Origin: Sclerotiophoma versabilis
Lineage: Eukaryota; Ascomycota; Dothideomycetes; Pleosporales; Didymellaceae
Direction: 5' to 3'
NCBI GenBank assembly: GCA_012274445.1
Contig: JAAROD010000007.1
Span: 620,001-684,000 of the forward strand
DNA: 64,000 nucleotides
Positions 12,301 to 24,200 of this stretch are shown here, one piece after another (position 1 is the first letter of the stretch; every line of letters starts with the position of its first letter). The notes beneath the pieces are model-generated. The model ran no database searches. It worked only from the letters and a program-made list of their open reading frames with translations, and had not been told where the DNA came from. Position numbers and translations under genes: made by a program.

Positions 12301-14195
12301 TACTCTCCTTGAAGTTCACTCCAGCACCATGCTGTCTCGAGTGGCCGAACGACAAGGTTGTCTTCCCTGCACCAGATCAAGAGCTCGAAGCAGTAGAGAT
12401 GCTTGTCCGCAAGGAAGGCGTCGATTGCTGCGACCACCTTGACCAGACTGCCAACGCGATTGTTGACCACAACCAAGACGTCTTCAGGAATGCCAAGTGC
12501 TGGATTGAAGAGTGCTCTCACACGCACGACGCTTGTCGACAGCATGCAACGACCGATAAGACCCTGCCGACACGCCTAGTCGACACCCAGCCAGAGGGCA
12601 TCGATGATAGCGTTGTTCGTGTTGTTGACAGCGTCTCGATTGCACAAGGCGCCGAAGCCATCGAATATGCCACGCTCAGCTACGTGTGGGACAAGAATAG
12701 TGCCACGCTGACAACTGGTCAACGCCAGAACGCACAGCTAGGCCTACAGCGACAGGTATTACCCAAGGTACTCGAGTCTGGTATTCAAGCTGCACAGAAC
12801 CTCGGCTTCCGGTACATCTGGGTTGACTCGCTCTGTATCCTCCAGGATTCCGAGGCCGATAAGCAAACCGAATGTGCTAAGATGGCATCAGTATACCGCA
12901 ATGCTGCACTAACAATCGTGCTCGACCAGATCGACGAGCTCCGCTCCGAGAAGCCTGCAGTCGTCAAGATGACACCCAGCCTTGTCCTGCCGAACGCAAA
13001 TGCGAACGCGCTGACCCAGAATGTCAACAAGCCTAGTGATCGACCATCAGCCTCCTCCACACTACCAGTTAGCGACTTTGTCACCCCCGGCTTTGGCTGG
13101 GATACACGCGCCTGGGCACTTCAAGAACGCCTACTCAGCCGCCGTCTCTTGCACCTGTGCGAGAGGCAGTCGTATTGGGAGTGTGCATCACTGAAGGCAT
13201 CCGATACCTTCCCGCGCGGACTATCATCCCTCGTATGGGAGAAGGCGCATAACAAGTCCGGTCACAATCGCCCTCAGCACGGCAGATCTGGTTTGCAGTC
13301 GGTAATCGTCAAGAACACTAGTGACAAGCAGACGCCCCTCGAACCCGCGCGCCTTCGCAACTGCCAGTGGATTCGTAAAGAAGGCACTGACAATGGCGAT
13401 AGCATGGACGTTGCGCATACGACAATGCAGCCAGGAGATACCAAGGCACCTCTAAGCTCCAAAAGCGTTCTCGCAGTTGAATTTGCACGCAAGAACTCGT
13501 CCGTCGATGTCGCACCTAGTACCAAGAGTGCTATCAGTACTACACCTAGTACGAAAGCCGCTGTTGGATCATTCAATGCTTCTGGTCCATGGACTGGCAC
13601 TACTAGTGCGGCCACGAACGATGAACAAACCTCACCAGACAGGTCGACCAGCCCGTATCTTAAAGGCCTATTCGGCTTCGCCGCACTATCCGACAATCAG
13701 ACCTGCCATATCGACGTCAGCGTTGCCTTCAAGAAGGTCGTCGCCCCGCAACCTAAGCCCACCGACGCGCATCCCGCCCTCAGCAAAGTGTACCGCGGCT
13801 CAGAGAGGTCAAGTTCTGTCGACCTCGGCGCTCACAGCGAGCATGTACACTTCATCGGCCCAAAGCTGAGGAAGCACAGACCCGACGACAATACTTCTGC
13901 TCGCCACGCCCTGAGCAACTGCGTTGGCATCAACGCAGCTCCGTTCTGGGACTCAGACAACCGTCATGTTGGTGGGTTAGCTCAGCGCTCTGGACCAGAA
14001 GTCATTGAGCCGCAGGCCAATGGCACCGGGCCCCGACTCAACGCGTCTCTGACCGAGCACCCCATGTGCGACAGTTTTGCGAACACGCTCGCGCACCAGC
14101 TTGAGTCCGGAAGTCATTCGCACCCGTGCGATTTGGTCGAAGAGAGGGTTATGCAGTCCGAGGTCTATAAGGAAGAGCAAAAGCCGAAGGTGTAA
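9361..14195 (+). CDS. Homeodomain-like / zinc-finger / protein kinase / HET-domain fusion protein
   Basis: Exons are 9361..9579, 9637..10479 and 10530..14195, all in phase 0, giving 1575 residues; both introns have clean splice signals. The ATG at 9361 (MEGAGFAFDTADMDFNN) is preferred because the upstream in-frame codon at 9304 is GTG. Order of parts: a Gln-rich N terminus; KRPR near 118; a homeodomain-like helix set at ~159-208 (TWFNKY and AIRQWFGRLLK); a Cys-rich finger block at ~301-367 (GKRYGRKCDWKRN, PCFRKYHFVQHFRNIH); and a C2H2 finger at 384-404 (CX2CX12HX3H). An Asp/Gly-rich linker leads to a kinase at ~678-955. Its Gly loop is LGAGGFSTV (682-690), with Lys705, HMD with Asp802, DFG with Asp824, and APE at 847-849, so it looks active. 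A HET domain follows at ~1067-1240 (YATLSYVWD, YIWVDSLCILQ, TRAWALQERLLSRRLLHL), then a ~330-residue disordered tail. Confidence 0.88.
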
Positions 14196-14972
14196 GGTTG
14201 CGGCGCAACAATGCATCTTTGGAAGAAATTGATAATTTCCTTTCTCCGAGTATAGACACGTAGTACAATCTAGTTATTCGTTCCCATTACCACCCTCTAT
14301 TATCGCCTTGTGGTGTTGTTGTTGTTGTTGTTGTTGTCTCTGCAGCTTTTTATCTAGCATAGTCCTTCACCTATATAGACCGCGCTCACTTTGCAACCCA
14401 TGCATAGACAGTATAGTACTATATACCAAGCTCCTTCAAAAGCGCAGATCAACGCGCAAACACGCCGGGTTCTGGATTGCTCTGTGGGGACCCTGCATTA
14501 CCTGCGGCGCTTCGCAGTAGTACTTTTGCAGTATTTTTGACAGTCTCGTTTTGATATGCTGCACTTTTAATTTAATTCCTGGCATTTTACAGCATCTCGC
14601 AGCATTTCGAGTTGGTTCAATTTAATTCAATTCAAAGTGGATAGTCACACGACTGGAGATGGCGGAGTGGTGGCTGTGGTTTGTAGGATTGAACGGTGGT
14701 TAGTTCTTGATTGTGGATTCTTAAATACGATGTGCGTGGGATGGGAAGAGTACTAGAAGCTCTAGGAATAGGATTGAGTACACGTTTTGCACGGTGTGGT
14801 GATGAGGTGGAGGGGAATGAAGGGTAAGTAGTAGACGCACTCTTCTCAGGGCAAATCGACAGACGAGAGGAAAGTGGCATGGAGTTTTCGTCGTAGTGTA
14901 AAGTGCTGGGGCGGTACGGCGAGCCCGCATCCAACGGAGCATGCATGTATAGTATAGATGTAATCCCCTCGA
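14196..14972. other. Convergent 3' region between fusion gene and RRP7
   Basis: Non-coding as far as I can see. It contains about eight GTT/TTG repeats at 14314..14337 in the fusion gene's probable 3' UTR, and the RRP7 3' UTR. Confidence 0.6.
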
Positions 14973-16018
14973 CTACGCCTCCGGACGCACTCTCCCCCTC
15001 CGCTCCCTCATCCTCTCCACCCTCCTCCGGTCCTCCTCGAATCTCTTCCTCAGGTTGACTTCGGCCTCCTTCCTCTTCTCGCGGTTCTGGAACCTGTAGA
15101 AGTCGTCCTTGACACCGTTGTTCTTCCGCCTCTCCTCGAGCTCTGCCTTCTTCTTCTCCGCCTCCTCGAGACGTGCCGGCCCTGCGCGCCCGCCGCGTGT
15201 GACGGTGACGAAGCCGTCGGCGTCGGGCACGGTGCGAGCGTGCTTGAGCAGCCTGGCGCGGTGGGTCTCGAGGGCATTGAACTGCGAAAGGTAGGCGTTG
15301 ATGCTGGACTGGAGGGAGGAGGCGGAGGGGTGCAGGAGGGCGAGGTGTGATTTGTAGCCTGCAATGACATTAGTATATTCTCTCTCTTTCTAGACATGGA
15401 GTCGTGGTGGGGAAGGGGCGACTCACGCTCGACGCCCAACGCGCTCCCAGCCTTCCACTCGACCGTGCGACCGCTCTTGACTGCGGCCTGGACCTCTTTC
15501 AGCGCGCCCCTCGCACTCCGCTTGTCCACGAACACAACCACGGCCGCGCTCCCGCTGCGCCGCACTTCGCCCGCCCACAGCGCAGGCAGCGCGCTCTCGT
15601 CGTCCTCTACCACGCCCTCAGCGACGACCTCGGCGTCGTTCCGCTTGCGCTTCTTGCCGCGCTGCTCGGCCGCGCCATCGTCGTCGGCGCGCCTTTCTTG
15701 CTTCCAGCGCTTGTGCAGCGGGCGCGCAGGCACCGAGGCGTCGAAGTCGACGCTTTCTACTCGCGCGCCGCCCAGTTGTTCCGCAAACAGGGCGCGAACG
15801 TTGGACTCGGAAGCGTCGATGGGCATGTTTGCGACGAAGAGACTGCGCTCTGCCGTCGCCGTGTATGCGCTGGGCTTGTGCGGTTTGAGGTACAGGTAGT
15901 GTTGTGTGTCCTCGTGCGAGGCGGGCAGGCCAGACAGTGGGGGGAGGGTGAGCGGGAGCACCGTGAAGTCAGCGACCGTGGAGGGCGCTTTGCGCTTTGT
16001 GGCCTTCTCGGGAGCCAT
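14973..16018 (-). CDS. RRP7: Ribosomal RNA-processing protein 7
   Basis: Exons are 15427..16018 and 14973..15358, joined through a 68-nt intron with a TACTAAT branch site; the product has 325 residues. Rrp7 is part of the UTP-C module of the nucleolar small-subunit processome and acts in early 40S assembly. The N-terminal part has an RRM-like fold (RSLFVANMPIDASESNVRAL, residues ~60-80). A Lys/Arg-rich nuclear insertion follows (RGKKRKRNDAE). The C terminus carries the Rrp7-specific domain ending in the signature DDFYRFQNREKRKEAE and a basic coiled tail (FEEDRRRVERMRERRGR). Length agrees with fungal orthologues. It shares a 635-bp divergent promoter with the enoyl-CoA hydratase gene. Confidence 0.92.
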
Positions 16019-16653
16019 GCTGGCGACGATGTGCTGAAGGCGACCAGAACTGGCGAAGCACGAGGAGATGTAGCTGACTTGAAGAGGCGCTGAGTTTCAC
16101 ACCAGAGCACGAGCAGCAGTCAATTGGGGTCGCTATGTAAAACGGGCCAGCAGCTTTGGAGAGGCGGGCACAGCTTGTGACATTACAACGACGCGAATGC
16201 CTTGAGTAGACTTGGTGGGTTGCGATTTCTCGAAATTTTGGCAGGGATGGCACGGCCCGCTGGACGCTATCGCCATCACCGCCTAGCTATGGGCCTTCAC
16301 CTTCACTCTCCGGCTGACACCTCTAGTGTAAACGGAAAGCGCCTATTCCTATGAGGATGCTGAACCATGACTTGTTCTCCAGACTCCGTTGCGCCCTCCA
16401 ACCGCAGGGTGATGGTAGACTCAGTCTCTTGGCGTCAGCACCGCTCCCATTGGCCACCAAGCTCGACGTCGCCAACACCAGTACCTCGGCCCTGCTTCTC
16501 CGCATCGCTGAACCCGCCCGCTACCCCAGACAATGCATGTAGGCTATGTAGCTCCAATAAACAACCGTAGCAATCCAAGCCCGTCTGCAACCACTGCCCT
16601 TTAGTCCACTCTGCTGCGCACCTCACACTCACTCACTCACTCCAATACTCACC
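16019..16653. promoter_or_regulatory. Divergent promoter RRP7 / enoyl-CoA hydratase
   Basis: 635 bp between two start codons facing away from each other. An ACTC tandem run (about 16631-16642) lies just before the hydratase ATG. I see no recognisable TATA element. Confidence 0.45.
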
Positions 16654-17904
16654 ATGTCACCACGGCAAGTCTCCCCGCGCCATATGCCAGACATCGTGCT
16701 CCCGCAGAGCTACGACGACCTCAACGCCTCCCACTGGACCCAGATCCGCACCACGCACCACAAAGCTGAACCTAGCATTGTTATCCTCACACTCTACCGC
16801 CCAGGCAAGCACAATGCTTTCACCGACACGATGCGGAGAGAGATCGAGCAGGCCTACGCCATGTTCGACGTCGATCCAAAAGTCAAGTGCATTGTTGTGA
16901 CGGGCGACGGGCGGATATTCTGCGCTGGCGCGGATCTGGACATTGGGTTTGGAGGGGGGCTCAACGGGGAGGAAGCAGAGAAAGTGCAGGACCATCGGGA
17001 CGGGTATGTACTTTCGATTGTACCTTGGTTTTTGAGGTTGTGAGATAGCAACGATGGGGAGGTTGGATGACGTGGAACTACACCTACACTACACCTACAC
17101 TACACCTACACTACACCTACACTACACCTACACTACACCTACACTACACCTACACTACACCTACACTACACCTACACCTACACTACACCTGCTAACACCA
17201 CATCACCAGAGGCGGCAGAGTAACCCTCTCCATCTTCCACTGCCGCAAGCCCACAATCGGCGCCCTCCAAGGCTCCGCCGTCGGCATCGGCATCACCATG
17301 ACACTCCCCATGAACATCCGACTATGCTACCGCGACGCAAAGATCGGCTTCGTCTTCGCCCGCCGCGGCCTGGTCATGGAAGCTTGCTCGTCCTTCTTCC
17401 TGCCGCGCCTCATCGGGCACTCGCGCGCCATGCAGGCCATCACCACGGGTAGCGTGTATCTAGCCAAGGACAAAGTCTTCGACGGCCTGTTCAGCGAGCT
17501 ATTGGACAGCCCCGACCAAGTCCTGCCCCGGGCCCTGCAGGTCGCCGAGGATGTAGTCCGGAACACGAGTGTAGTTAGCACGTATCTGATGAAGGAGTTG
17601 ATGTATAGAGACACGGGCACTCCAGAAGGCCAGCATTTGCTGGATTCGAGGGTGATTTACGAATTGTTTGGCAGCCCGTAAGACACCCTGCTGAGGAGTT
17701 GGATGACCTAGAGTTGAAGTGCTAACCTTTTTTTGTTTTGTTTTTAGGGATAACTCGGAGGGTGTCAGGTCGTTCTTGGAGAAGCGGCCGGCCAAGTTCT
17801 CGGGGACAATGGATAATACTAACGTCACTGGGTACCCGTGGTGGATGCCCATCGACACGCTGGGGAGGGCAAAGGTGGATCCGTCAGGGAAGCCCAAGAT
17901 ATAA
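16654..17904 (+). CDS. Enoyl-CoA hydratase/isomerase family protein
   Basis: Exons are 16654..17003, 17210..17677 and 17748..17904, giving 324 residues. Crotonase-fold enzymes act on acyl-CoA thioesters, mostly in beta-oxidation. The CoA-binding start is LYRPGKHNAFTDTMRREIEQ. The first oxyanion-hole strand is RIFCAGADLDIGFGGG. The second block is IGALQGSAVGIGITMTLPMN, followed by AKIGFVFARRGLVMEACSS, in which the Glu of the EACSS motif is the likely catalytic acid. The C terminus is GKPKI, so there is no standard peroxisomal PTS1. Intron 1 (206 nt) is inflated by a minisatellite and keeps a GCTAACAC branch site; intron 2 has a long T tract before its acceptor. The exact substrate is unknown. 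Confidence 0.9.
17078..17176 (+). repeat. Intronic minisatellite, 9 x 11 bp
   Basis: Nine perfect tandem copies of CTACACCTACA, plus a broken tail to 17190, fill most of intron 1 of the enoyl-CoA hydratase gene. The strand is strongly C/A-rich with no G. Confidence 0.97.
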
Positions 17905-18206
17905 CACAAGTCGACATCGGAGTGCAGCCTAAATGTGGGTGAGCAGCTGTTTAAAAAACACAACACTTCATGACGTGATTGCATAACTTCATTGTCCCTG
18001 ATTACATGTGATTCTTGAGTCCATGTTCCTGACGCCAAAGCTGCAATCCAACACCCTGGCTGGCATCACACGACTCGATAGATCGGATGGAGGTATCAGG
18101 GATTTTCATTCGTTCCTAGTGTGCTTCTTTTGCGAAGCATGCATAACCGAGGGAAACCCATACTGTCCCTGCCCAGCCAGACCGCACTCCGGAAAGAGAA
18201 ACACGC
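17905..18206. other. Convergent 3' region, hydratase / eL20
   Basis: 302 bp between two converging stop codons. Nothing beyond expected 3' UTR sequence was seen. Confidence 0.6.
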
Positions 18207-19209
18207 TTAGAAGAAAGTGGAAGGACGCTTGGAAGCGAAGACCTTCTTGCCAGCCTTCTTGTTGATGCGGTGGGGCAGAGGGAACTTGAGGCCCTTGACA
18301 AGGAGCTGCTTGATGTATGGGCGGCGGACGTCGTCGGTCTTCTCGAGCTCAACAACCTTGAGGATCTACACCTTGTTAGACTGGCATCGATACTCGCATG
18401 TCGTGACTGCATACCTGAACCGACCTGAAGCGGGATCGGTGACGGGCGGCCATATCCTGGTACAGAGCATCGACGGCGGCGACACGGGACATCTCACGGT
18501 ACTCCTTGTACATGTTGTGAGTGCCGGAGCGCGAGTCGTAGCGGATCCAGATGCCGAAGTTCTTGACCTTCTGGGGGCGCTTCTCGGTGATCTGACGCTG
18601 TCAGCTGCCATCCTCCATGTTTGCTCCTTCGTCTGCTACGCACCTGGTTCAGCGAGATGATCTCACCGTTCGCCTTCTTGATCTTGCGGAGCTTGCCGAG
18701 GAAGTACCAGAACCGCGACTTGGCAACGACATCGTTGGGCGCAAAAATGCGCATGCGGTAGATCTTGGGGGTGGGGTTGGCCTCGCTGGGGAGGTGACGG
18801 CCGATGACCTGGTATTCCTGGAAGCGAGCTGTGCAAGTCAGTACCGCGTTCAAGCGATCGATCATGTAGCGACCAAGCAAATCCAGCAATTGCAGTCGAA
18901 GGAATAGAGCGGCTCGAGGTCGTGGAGCGTCGTCAGTGAGCGTGTCATCCGTTGGCCAAATGTAGCGTGCGTCGCCGGCGAAGTCGTCTGCTCGTAGCCC
19001 TCCGTCCTTCTTCTCATCCGCGAGAGTGCATCCACCTCCAATTCACCTTGCACACGCCCAAGGGATGCCCCGAAGATTTCCGATGCTGTTGGTGTCGACG
19101 TGTCTGCTGCGTGGGTGCATGGCTCGTTGCGCAAGGCTCAACTGAATTTTCCTTCGGCTGCAATTGCTGGACGGTCGCGAGTGTGGAGGAACAAATTTTG
19201 CTTACCCAT
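18207..19209 (-). CDS. RPL20: 60S ribosomal protein L20 (eL20, L18a family)
   Basis: Proposed exons are 19206..19209, 18644..18828, 18415..18591 and 18207..18365, giving 174 residues, the family's usual size. The protein sits on the large subunit surface. Hallmarks are RFQEYQVIGRHLPSEANPTP, YRMRIFAPNDVVAKSRFWYF and KVKNFGIWIRYDSRSGTHNM. Further on are DALYQDMAARHRSRFRS, PYIKQLLVKGLKFPLPHRI and a C terminus ending KVFASKRPSTFF. Exons 2-4 are certain. The first exon is only ATGG followed by GTAAGC, with a 377-nt intron; it gives MARFQEY and fits perfectly in phase, but a different 5' exon cannot be excluded. Long first introns right after the start codon are common in fungal ribosomal protein genes. 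Confidence 0.92.
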
Positions 19210-19598
19210 CTGGATAAAGTCAGTATGTACAGTTTCAAAAGCGACAGCAGCTACTCACTTCGAATGTGCTGCGGTTAGTACCCGTGGAGTTGACGAAGTT
19301 TGTTCTTGCCCAAGGTCAGTCGATTGTGCGGTGCGTCCGGGCAATCAAGCGAGCTGCGCCTTCCCGGATTGGGCACTAGCTCCCCGAACAAGTGCGCCTG
19401 GGCGACGCAATGTCGGTCTGCGAGCATCCAAACACCGATCGACCTTCAAAGTAGACCGTCGGCCATTGCACTGCAAGAACAAAGCAATGCACACATCTTC
19501 GCGGCCTTCAAGCAGGTAGCGCATATACACACAGCCTCGCGACTCGCGCAAAAAGATCTTGACACCCCTTCCCGTCATCACCGCATCCTATAGTAGCC
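19210..19598. promoter_or_regulatory. Divergent promoter eL20 / CSN12
   Basis: 389 bp between the two predicted start codons. No clear core motif was identified. Confidence 0.45.
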
Positions 19599-21216
19599 AT
19601 GCAAGCCGCACTCGCACCGTTCCAAGAGGCTCATGCAACTGCGCTGGCCCAGCCTGTTGCGAACTTCTTCAGCCCTGTCCCGCCTGCGCAGGATCCCGGC
19701 CGACTGTATGACTTCTTTCGCGCATCGAACGACGTACAAATCGAGGGCGATGTTCGCCATGTGCTCAAGCACAACAAGACCACACGCATGACGCAGAAGG
19801 AGAGCGGCGCGTGGGTCGACATCATTGTGAGCTACTGGCGCGCCGTGAAGGAGATCATAAAGGCAGACGAGGCGTCAAATCAGGGCAGGCTGGGAGAGCG
19901 CCAATATATTGCTGTGTATGACGCATGGAAGGACCTGACCAGCAACTTCATCAAGCACATCTCAGGTGGGGCACTGCCAGCGTGGGCTATATTCACGCTA
20001 TACTTCACTGCGAACCATCTGCGCAGAATAGCAATCAACGCAGACAACCAATCGGCCAAGTCGAAGCCGGCTACCGTCGACAATAGCTTCTCAGACGACA
20101 TTGTGAGCACAGTGGCACAGAACCAGAAGCTGGAGGAAGCTGCACGTGTGTTCAACAGGATATTTGCTCTTTGCTTAGGTGACAGGTGTGCCATGACCCC
20201 GGCTTATACTTGTTCCCCGGTTCTGACTGTGTATCAGAAACCCGGAGATGTCAGAGTCCCGCAAGTGGGGCGTCTACTGTGTAGCCAACCTTCAATTCAA
20301 GACCTACTTCAAGGTACTTTCCCTGTTGCGAATAGTGAGCCTCTTCCACTGACCGTATAATCAGCTGAAAGCCATCAGCCTCTCCAAGAACGTCGTTCGC
20401 TCGATCGAAGCCCAGTCTGACTTGCCTCCCTTCGAACTATATCCAAAAGCGCACCGAGTCACATACCGTTACTACACTGGAGTCATTGCTTTCTTGCAGG
20501 AAGACTATACAAAGGTCAGGAAGCAGAAGAGAGTGCAGAACATGTCACTGACGTGCACCAGGCGGAGAAGAACTTGCAGGAAGCTTGGAGTGCGTGCTAC
20601 GCCGGTGCTGAGAAGAACAAATCGTAAGTACTCACCTTCCACTGAGTGGTTAATGACTGACTTTTGCAGGCTGATCCTCACCTACCTGATTCCCTGCCGT
20701 CTCATCACACAACACGTTGTACCAAAAGCTCCTCTTCTCACAGAATCAACTCGACTCGAGCGTATCTTCGGACCACTCGTTACCTGCATCCGCAAAGGCG
20801 ACCTCACAGGTTTCGACAAAGCTCTCGCAGAGGGCGAGCCCGAGTTTGTCAAGCAACGTATCTTTCTCACACTCGAACGAAGCCGCGACATTGCACTACG
20901 AAATCTGCTACGAAAAGTATACTTGGCTGGTGGCTATGATGATCTCAAGGAAGGACAAACAGAGAAAGACAGGATCAGGAAATCGAGGATACCGCTTGTT
21001 AACTTTGCAGCAGCACTAAGGATGGGCGGACAGGCAGTGGAAGATGATGAAGTTGAGTGCTTGTTGGCAAACCAGATTTACAAGGTATGTTGCCATAATC
21101 GTCGGCAATCCTCATCGCTAACGCCACTGTAGGGTCTCATGAAGGGCTACATCTCTCGCGAGCACCAGATGGTAGTGCTGAACAAGAAGGGCGCTTTCCC
21201 CGGCACTGGGGTGTGA
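19599..21216 (+). CDS. CSN12: CSN12/PCID2-type PCI-domain protein (COP9 signalosome subunit 12 homologue)
   Basis: Six exons: 19599..20185, 20238..20313, 20365..20514, 20562..20623, 20670..21084 and 21133..21216; the product has 457 residues. The introns are about 47-52 nt and all phases close. Csn12/Thp1-family proteins associate with the COP9 signalosome and with TREX-2-type mRNA export complexes. Typical segments are YDFFRASNDVQIEGDVRHVL, GALPAWAIFTLYFTANHLRR and ESRKWGVYCVANLQFKTYFK. The PCI domain covers roughly residues 250-440 (TYRYYTGVIAFLQEDYTKAE, LILTYLIPCRLI, ECLLANQIYKGLMKGYISRE). The protein ends in QMVVLNKKGAFPGTGV. Gene order (eL20 divergent) gives no extra functional hint. Confidence 0.93.
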
Positions 21217-24200
21217 ACGTGTGAACCCAATGCAGATGAATCGAGACATCATACCACTACACCATAATCTCACCGAGAAGTGCCGAATCCGTGTGCGAGA
21301 TCAGCAATGCATTGCTACCTCAGTGCAGGCAACCGCTGAGAACCTTGTGTATTCCGCTGCAAGCCTAGCACGGCTGAAGAAAGATGCGAAATAGCAAAGA
21401 TATGCGACCCAAATTTTCGACCTGCGTTTCAATAACCCCCTGCGTCTTTGCCTTGCTTTTCTTTGTGCACTGCAGCTTGCGCAGTAGCCTACCGTTGCCT
21501 GTAACATCCGGCGCGGACGAGCGCCCAATTGGTGTTCCCGCTTCCACTGCCGGTTGGTGGGGTGGGCGGAATTGGTCAGGGAACTCCAGCCGCGTCCACA
21601 GCCTAGACACGGTTTCGCCCTATCATGTGATATCGCGTTGATATCCCGTTCCCCCTTACGAAACTTTGTGCGCCCGAACAAGGTCCTCTATTCATTGATT
21701 ATTTCCCGCCCGTCGTCTGCGACGCGTCGGGACAAAATGCGGGGCTTGCTGCTTTCATGTCCGTGGTCGCATTGTCCCTATCCTGGTTCTTGCAGTCAGC
21801 CTCCACTTTGCACAATTCTAACAGCTTATCCTGGCTTTACGACTAGGCTCCAGAGTCTTGCAGTGGTGTACCAAGGTTTGAATTATGAGGATCGCCTCTG
21901 TGGAGCTGGGCACTGAGAGCTAGCCAGCAAAGATGGCGTGTTCCTCTATTCGATGACAGAAAGTCCTCCCAATCCTTACGCCTCAGCTGACTTCGCGTCA
22001 GTATCGCGCTCCCCTATTCGTGCATGCACGCGAGGCGAAGTGTGCAGCCTAGTCCTCGACCATCTTGCGGGCCTTCTCTCCACTCCTTGCCCTTGCCCAT
22101 AGCACACCGATCTGCGCTTCGATGTCGGCAGACAAATGGATCCGCGACTGGCTACTGCAGTGCTGTACCAGTTCTTGATCATACAGGGTGGTCCTTCTGG
22201 TGCCTGAATCCAGGCCTGCACTTTGATTATGCCGTGCGAGCTGGCCATAGCGGCAAAGAGCCTTCCAACTCCTCTGAGCCGATCAGCTGACGACGCGCCA
22301 ATATCGCGTTTCCCTTACTTGGGCTTTGTTGGGCGCAACGAACGCGATACGAGGCGTGCAGCCCGCTTAGAACCACTTCGGTCCTTTGGCACTGGCTGGC
22401 TGTGCACAGAGACTCTGGGTCGGCCTTGGACATGAACGGTCGCGGATAGATTAGCCGTGAGCTGAGGTCGCCTTTATGCGGGTGTGTGCAAGGAGAACAC
22501 CTACTCCGTCGTCATCCAATATGTCGCTATCTGGGGTGTCCAACCAGACACAAGCTGGCGGCGATGAGCCCGGGGCCTCGACATGCGATTGTTGTACAGA
22601 GTATACTGCGTTGATGCAGGACCTACCAGTCTCAAGGCTCTGCACAGATCCGTGCCATTCGGACCACTCTTCCAAGAAAGTAGAGCGTCAGGCAAGCCTG
22701 CATACCCTATTTTCCCACCCCATGCATCGAGTCTCCAACTCACCTGTCGCGCCGTCTTATCCAATCCGTACCGGACCAAACAACTACTGCAAGGCCTAAG
22801 GTAGAGCCTGGCCCATGAGTCTTACCACGTAATGAAGAGCCCATGTAGCGACATGGCTACCAGTCTGGCATCCTTGTTCTTTGCATGAGTGTGGTGCTTA
22901 CGGTATCTTTTAGACTTTCCTGCCGCCTACTCGCTCTTAGCGGATGGCTCGGATGAAGTGTCGGCCAGGATGCGACATCGTCTTGGGTCTGGGAGCTGCG
23001 GACTGGTAGGCTAGGCGCATGGGAGGGTGGTGAGGATACTGATGGTTAGAAAGTGTGCAGAATGAGATTAGAAGCTTTGACGAACAACCCTCTCCTCTTA
23101 TCTCGTCTTACGATGTATGTACTGAGTGATTGTGGTTTGTGTGAGTGCTACATTCTCCGTATAAGATTAGCTAAGAAGAGCTTCTCCACTGCGCTTGGAC
23201 GAGTGCAATACCACAGTAGGCTTATTGGCTGCACAATAATCTATAGAGTTTGAGAAGGTAGTGCAGCAACGTATGATGGGTGGAGCCGTGGTCACTGTGT
23301 ACCGTGCAGGGTAGAAGTGGCCACGATACATCTCCAAGTTACGACAGGATCACCAGCAGTGTCACGGTAAACCATGGCATGAGGGAAGATGATTGAGGTA
23401 AACAGCTCTGCTCCAATTTTGATTCGTCACTGTAATAAATACTATCATCAAAGGGAGGTCGGTAGACCCAATCGACAAACATAAAAACCCAGGTGCTACA
23501 ATCTGGACCAGCCGACAGCAGGGAGTACAAGGCCAGTCTGATACAAGAAGAAACAAAGCTTGAAACAACGCAATGAAGAGAAGACGACAGCTCGAAAGCT
23601 GCCGCGCCATGGGCGCGTGTTTCAATTCTGGCAATAGCAGTAGTAAAGCTGCAACAAGGTCCAACGACCTAGGTTGGTCTGCCGACCATAGCAATCTGTG
23701 ACCACGGGTATGATGATAGCGCGAAAAGGACAAAAGCAACGAGTACAAGAGGTAAAGTCTAATGGTACAAGAGGGAGGCCGAATGAGTGCCAGAATGGTA
23801 TCTTCGAGCCTGAACGCCATGCATGAAATCAAATAAAGACAGACAGCAAGAAAGCAAAAGCAGAACCAAAACCCGGACCAAGTGCGAACCGTGAGGCCGA
23901 CAAGGGTAAGTGTAGTGTACAAGAAGGGTAATGGTTATGCGACGGTGATCAAAGCGTCCGCCATGGGTATACGTGTGTCGTGACACGGATCATTAGTAGG
24001 TAGGTAAAGACGAGATGCGAGATGAAGGAGCCAAGGACGAACGGGCCAAGCCGGGAGAGACCATGAGTCAGAGCCGTAACAGTGGTGAGAAGAGAAGCGC
24101 ACGTGCCATGGCACGAGTCATGTCGGCGACGACGGGAAGCCGGAAGAAAAGGAGTCGAAAGTCCAACGCCGAGAAGATGAAGCAGACCGGAGATGAGAGG

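Noticed and set aside
23362..23922. 186-codon hydrophobic minus-strand ORF
   Set aside because: Composition is Leu/Cys/Ser-rich without ordered spans or any recognisable motif; probably read from pyrimidine-rich non-coding DNA.
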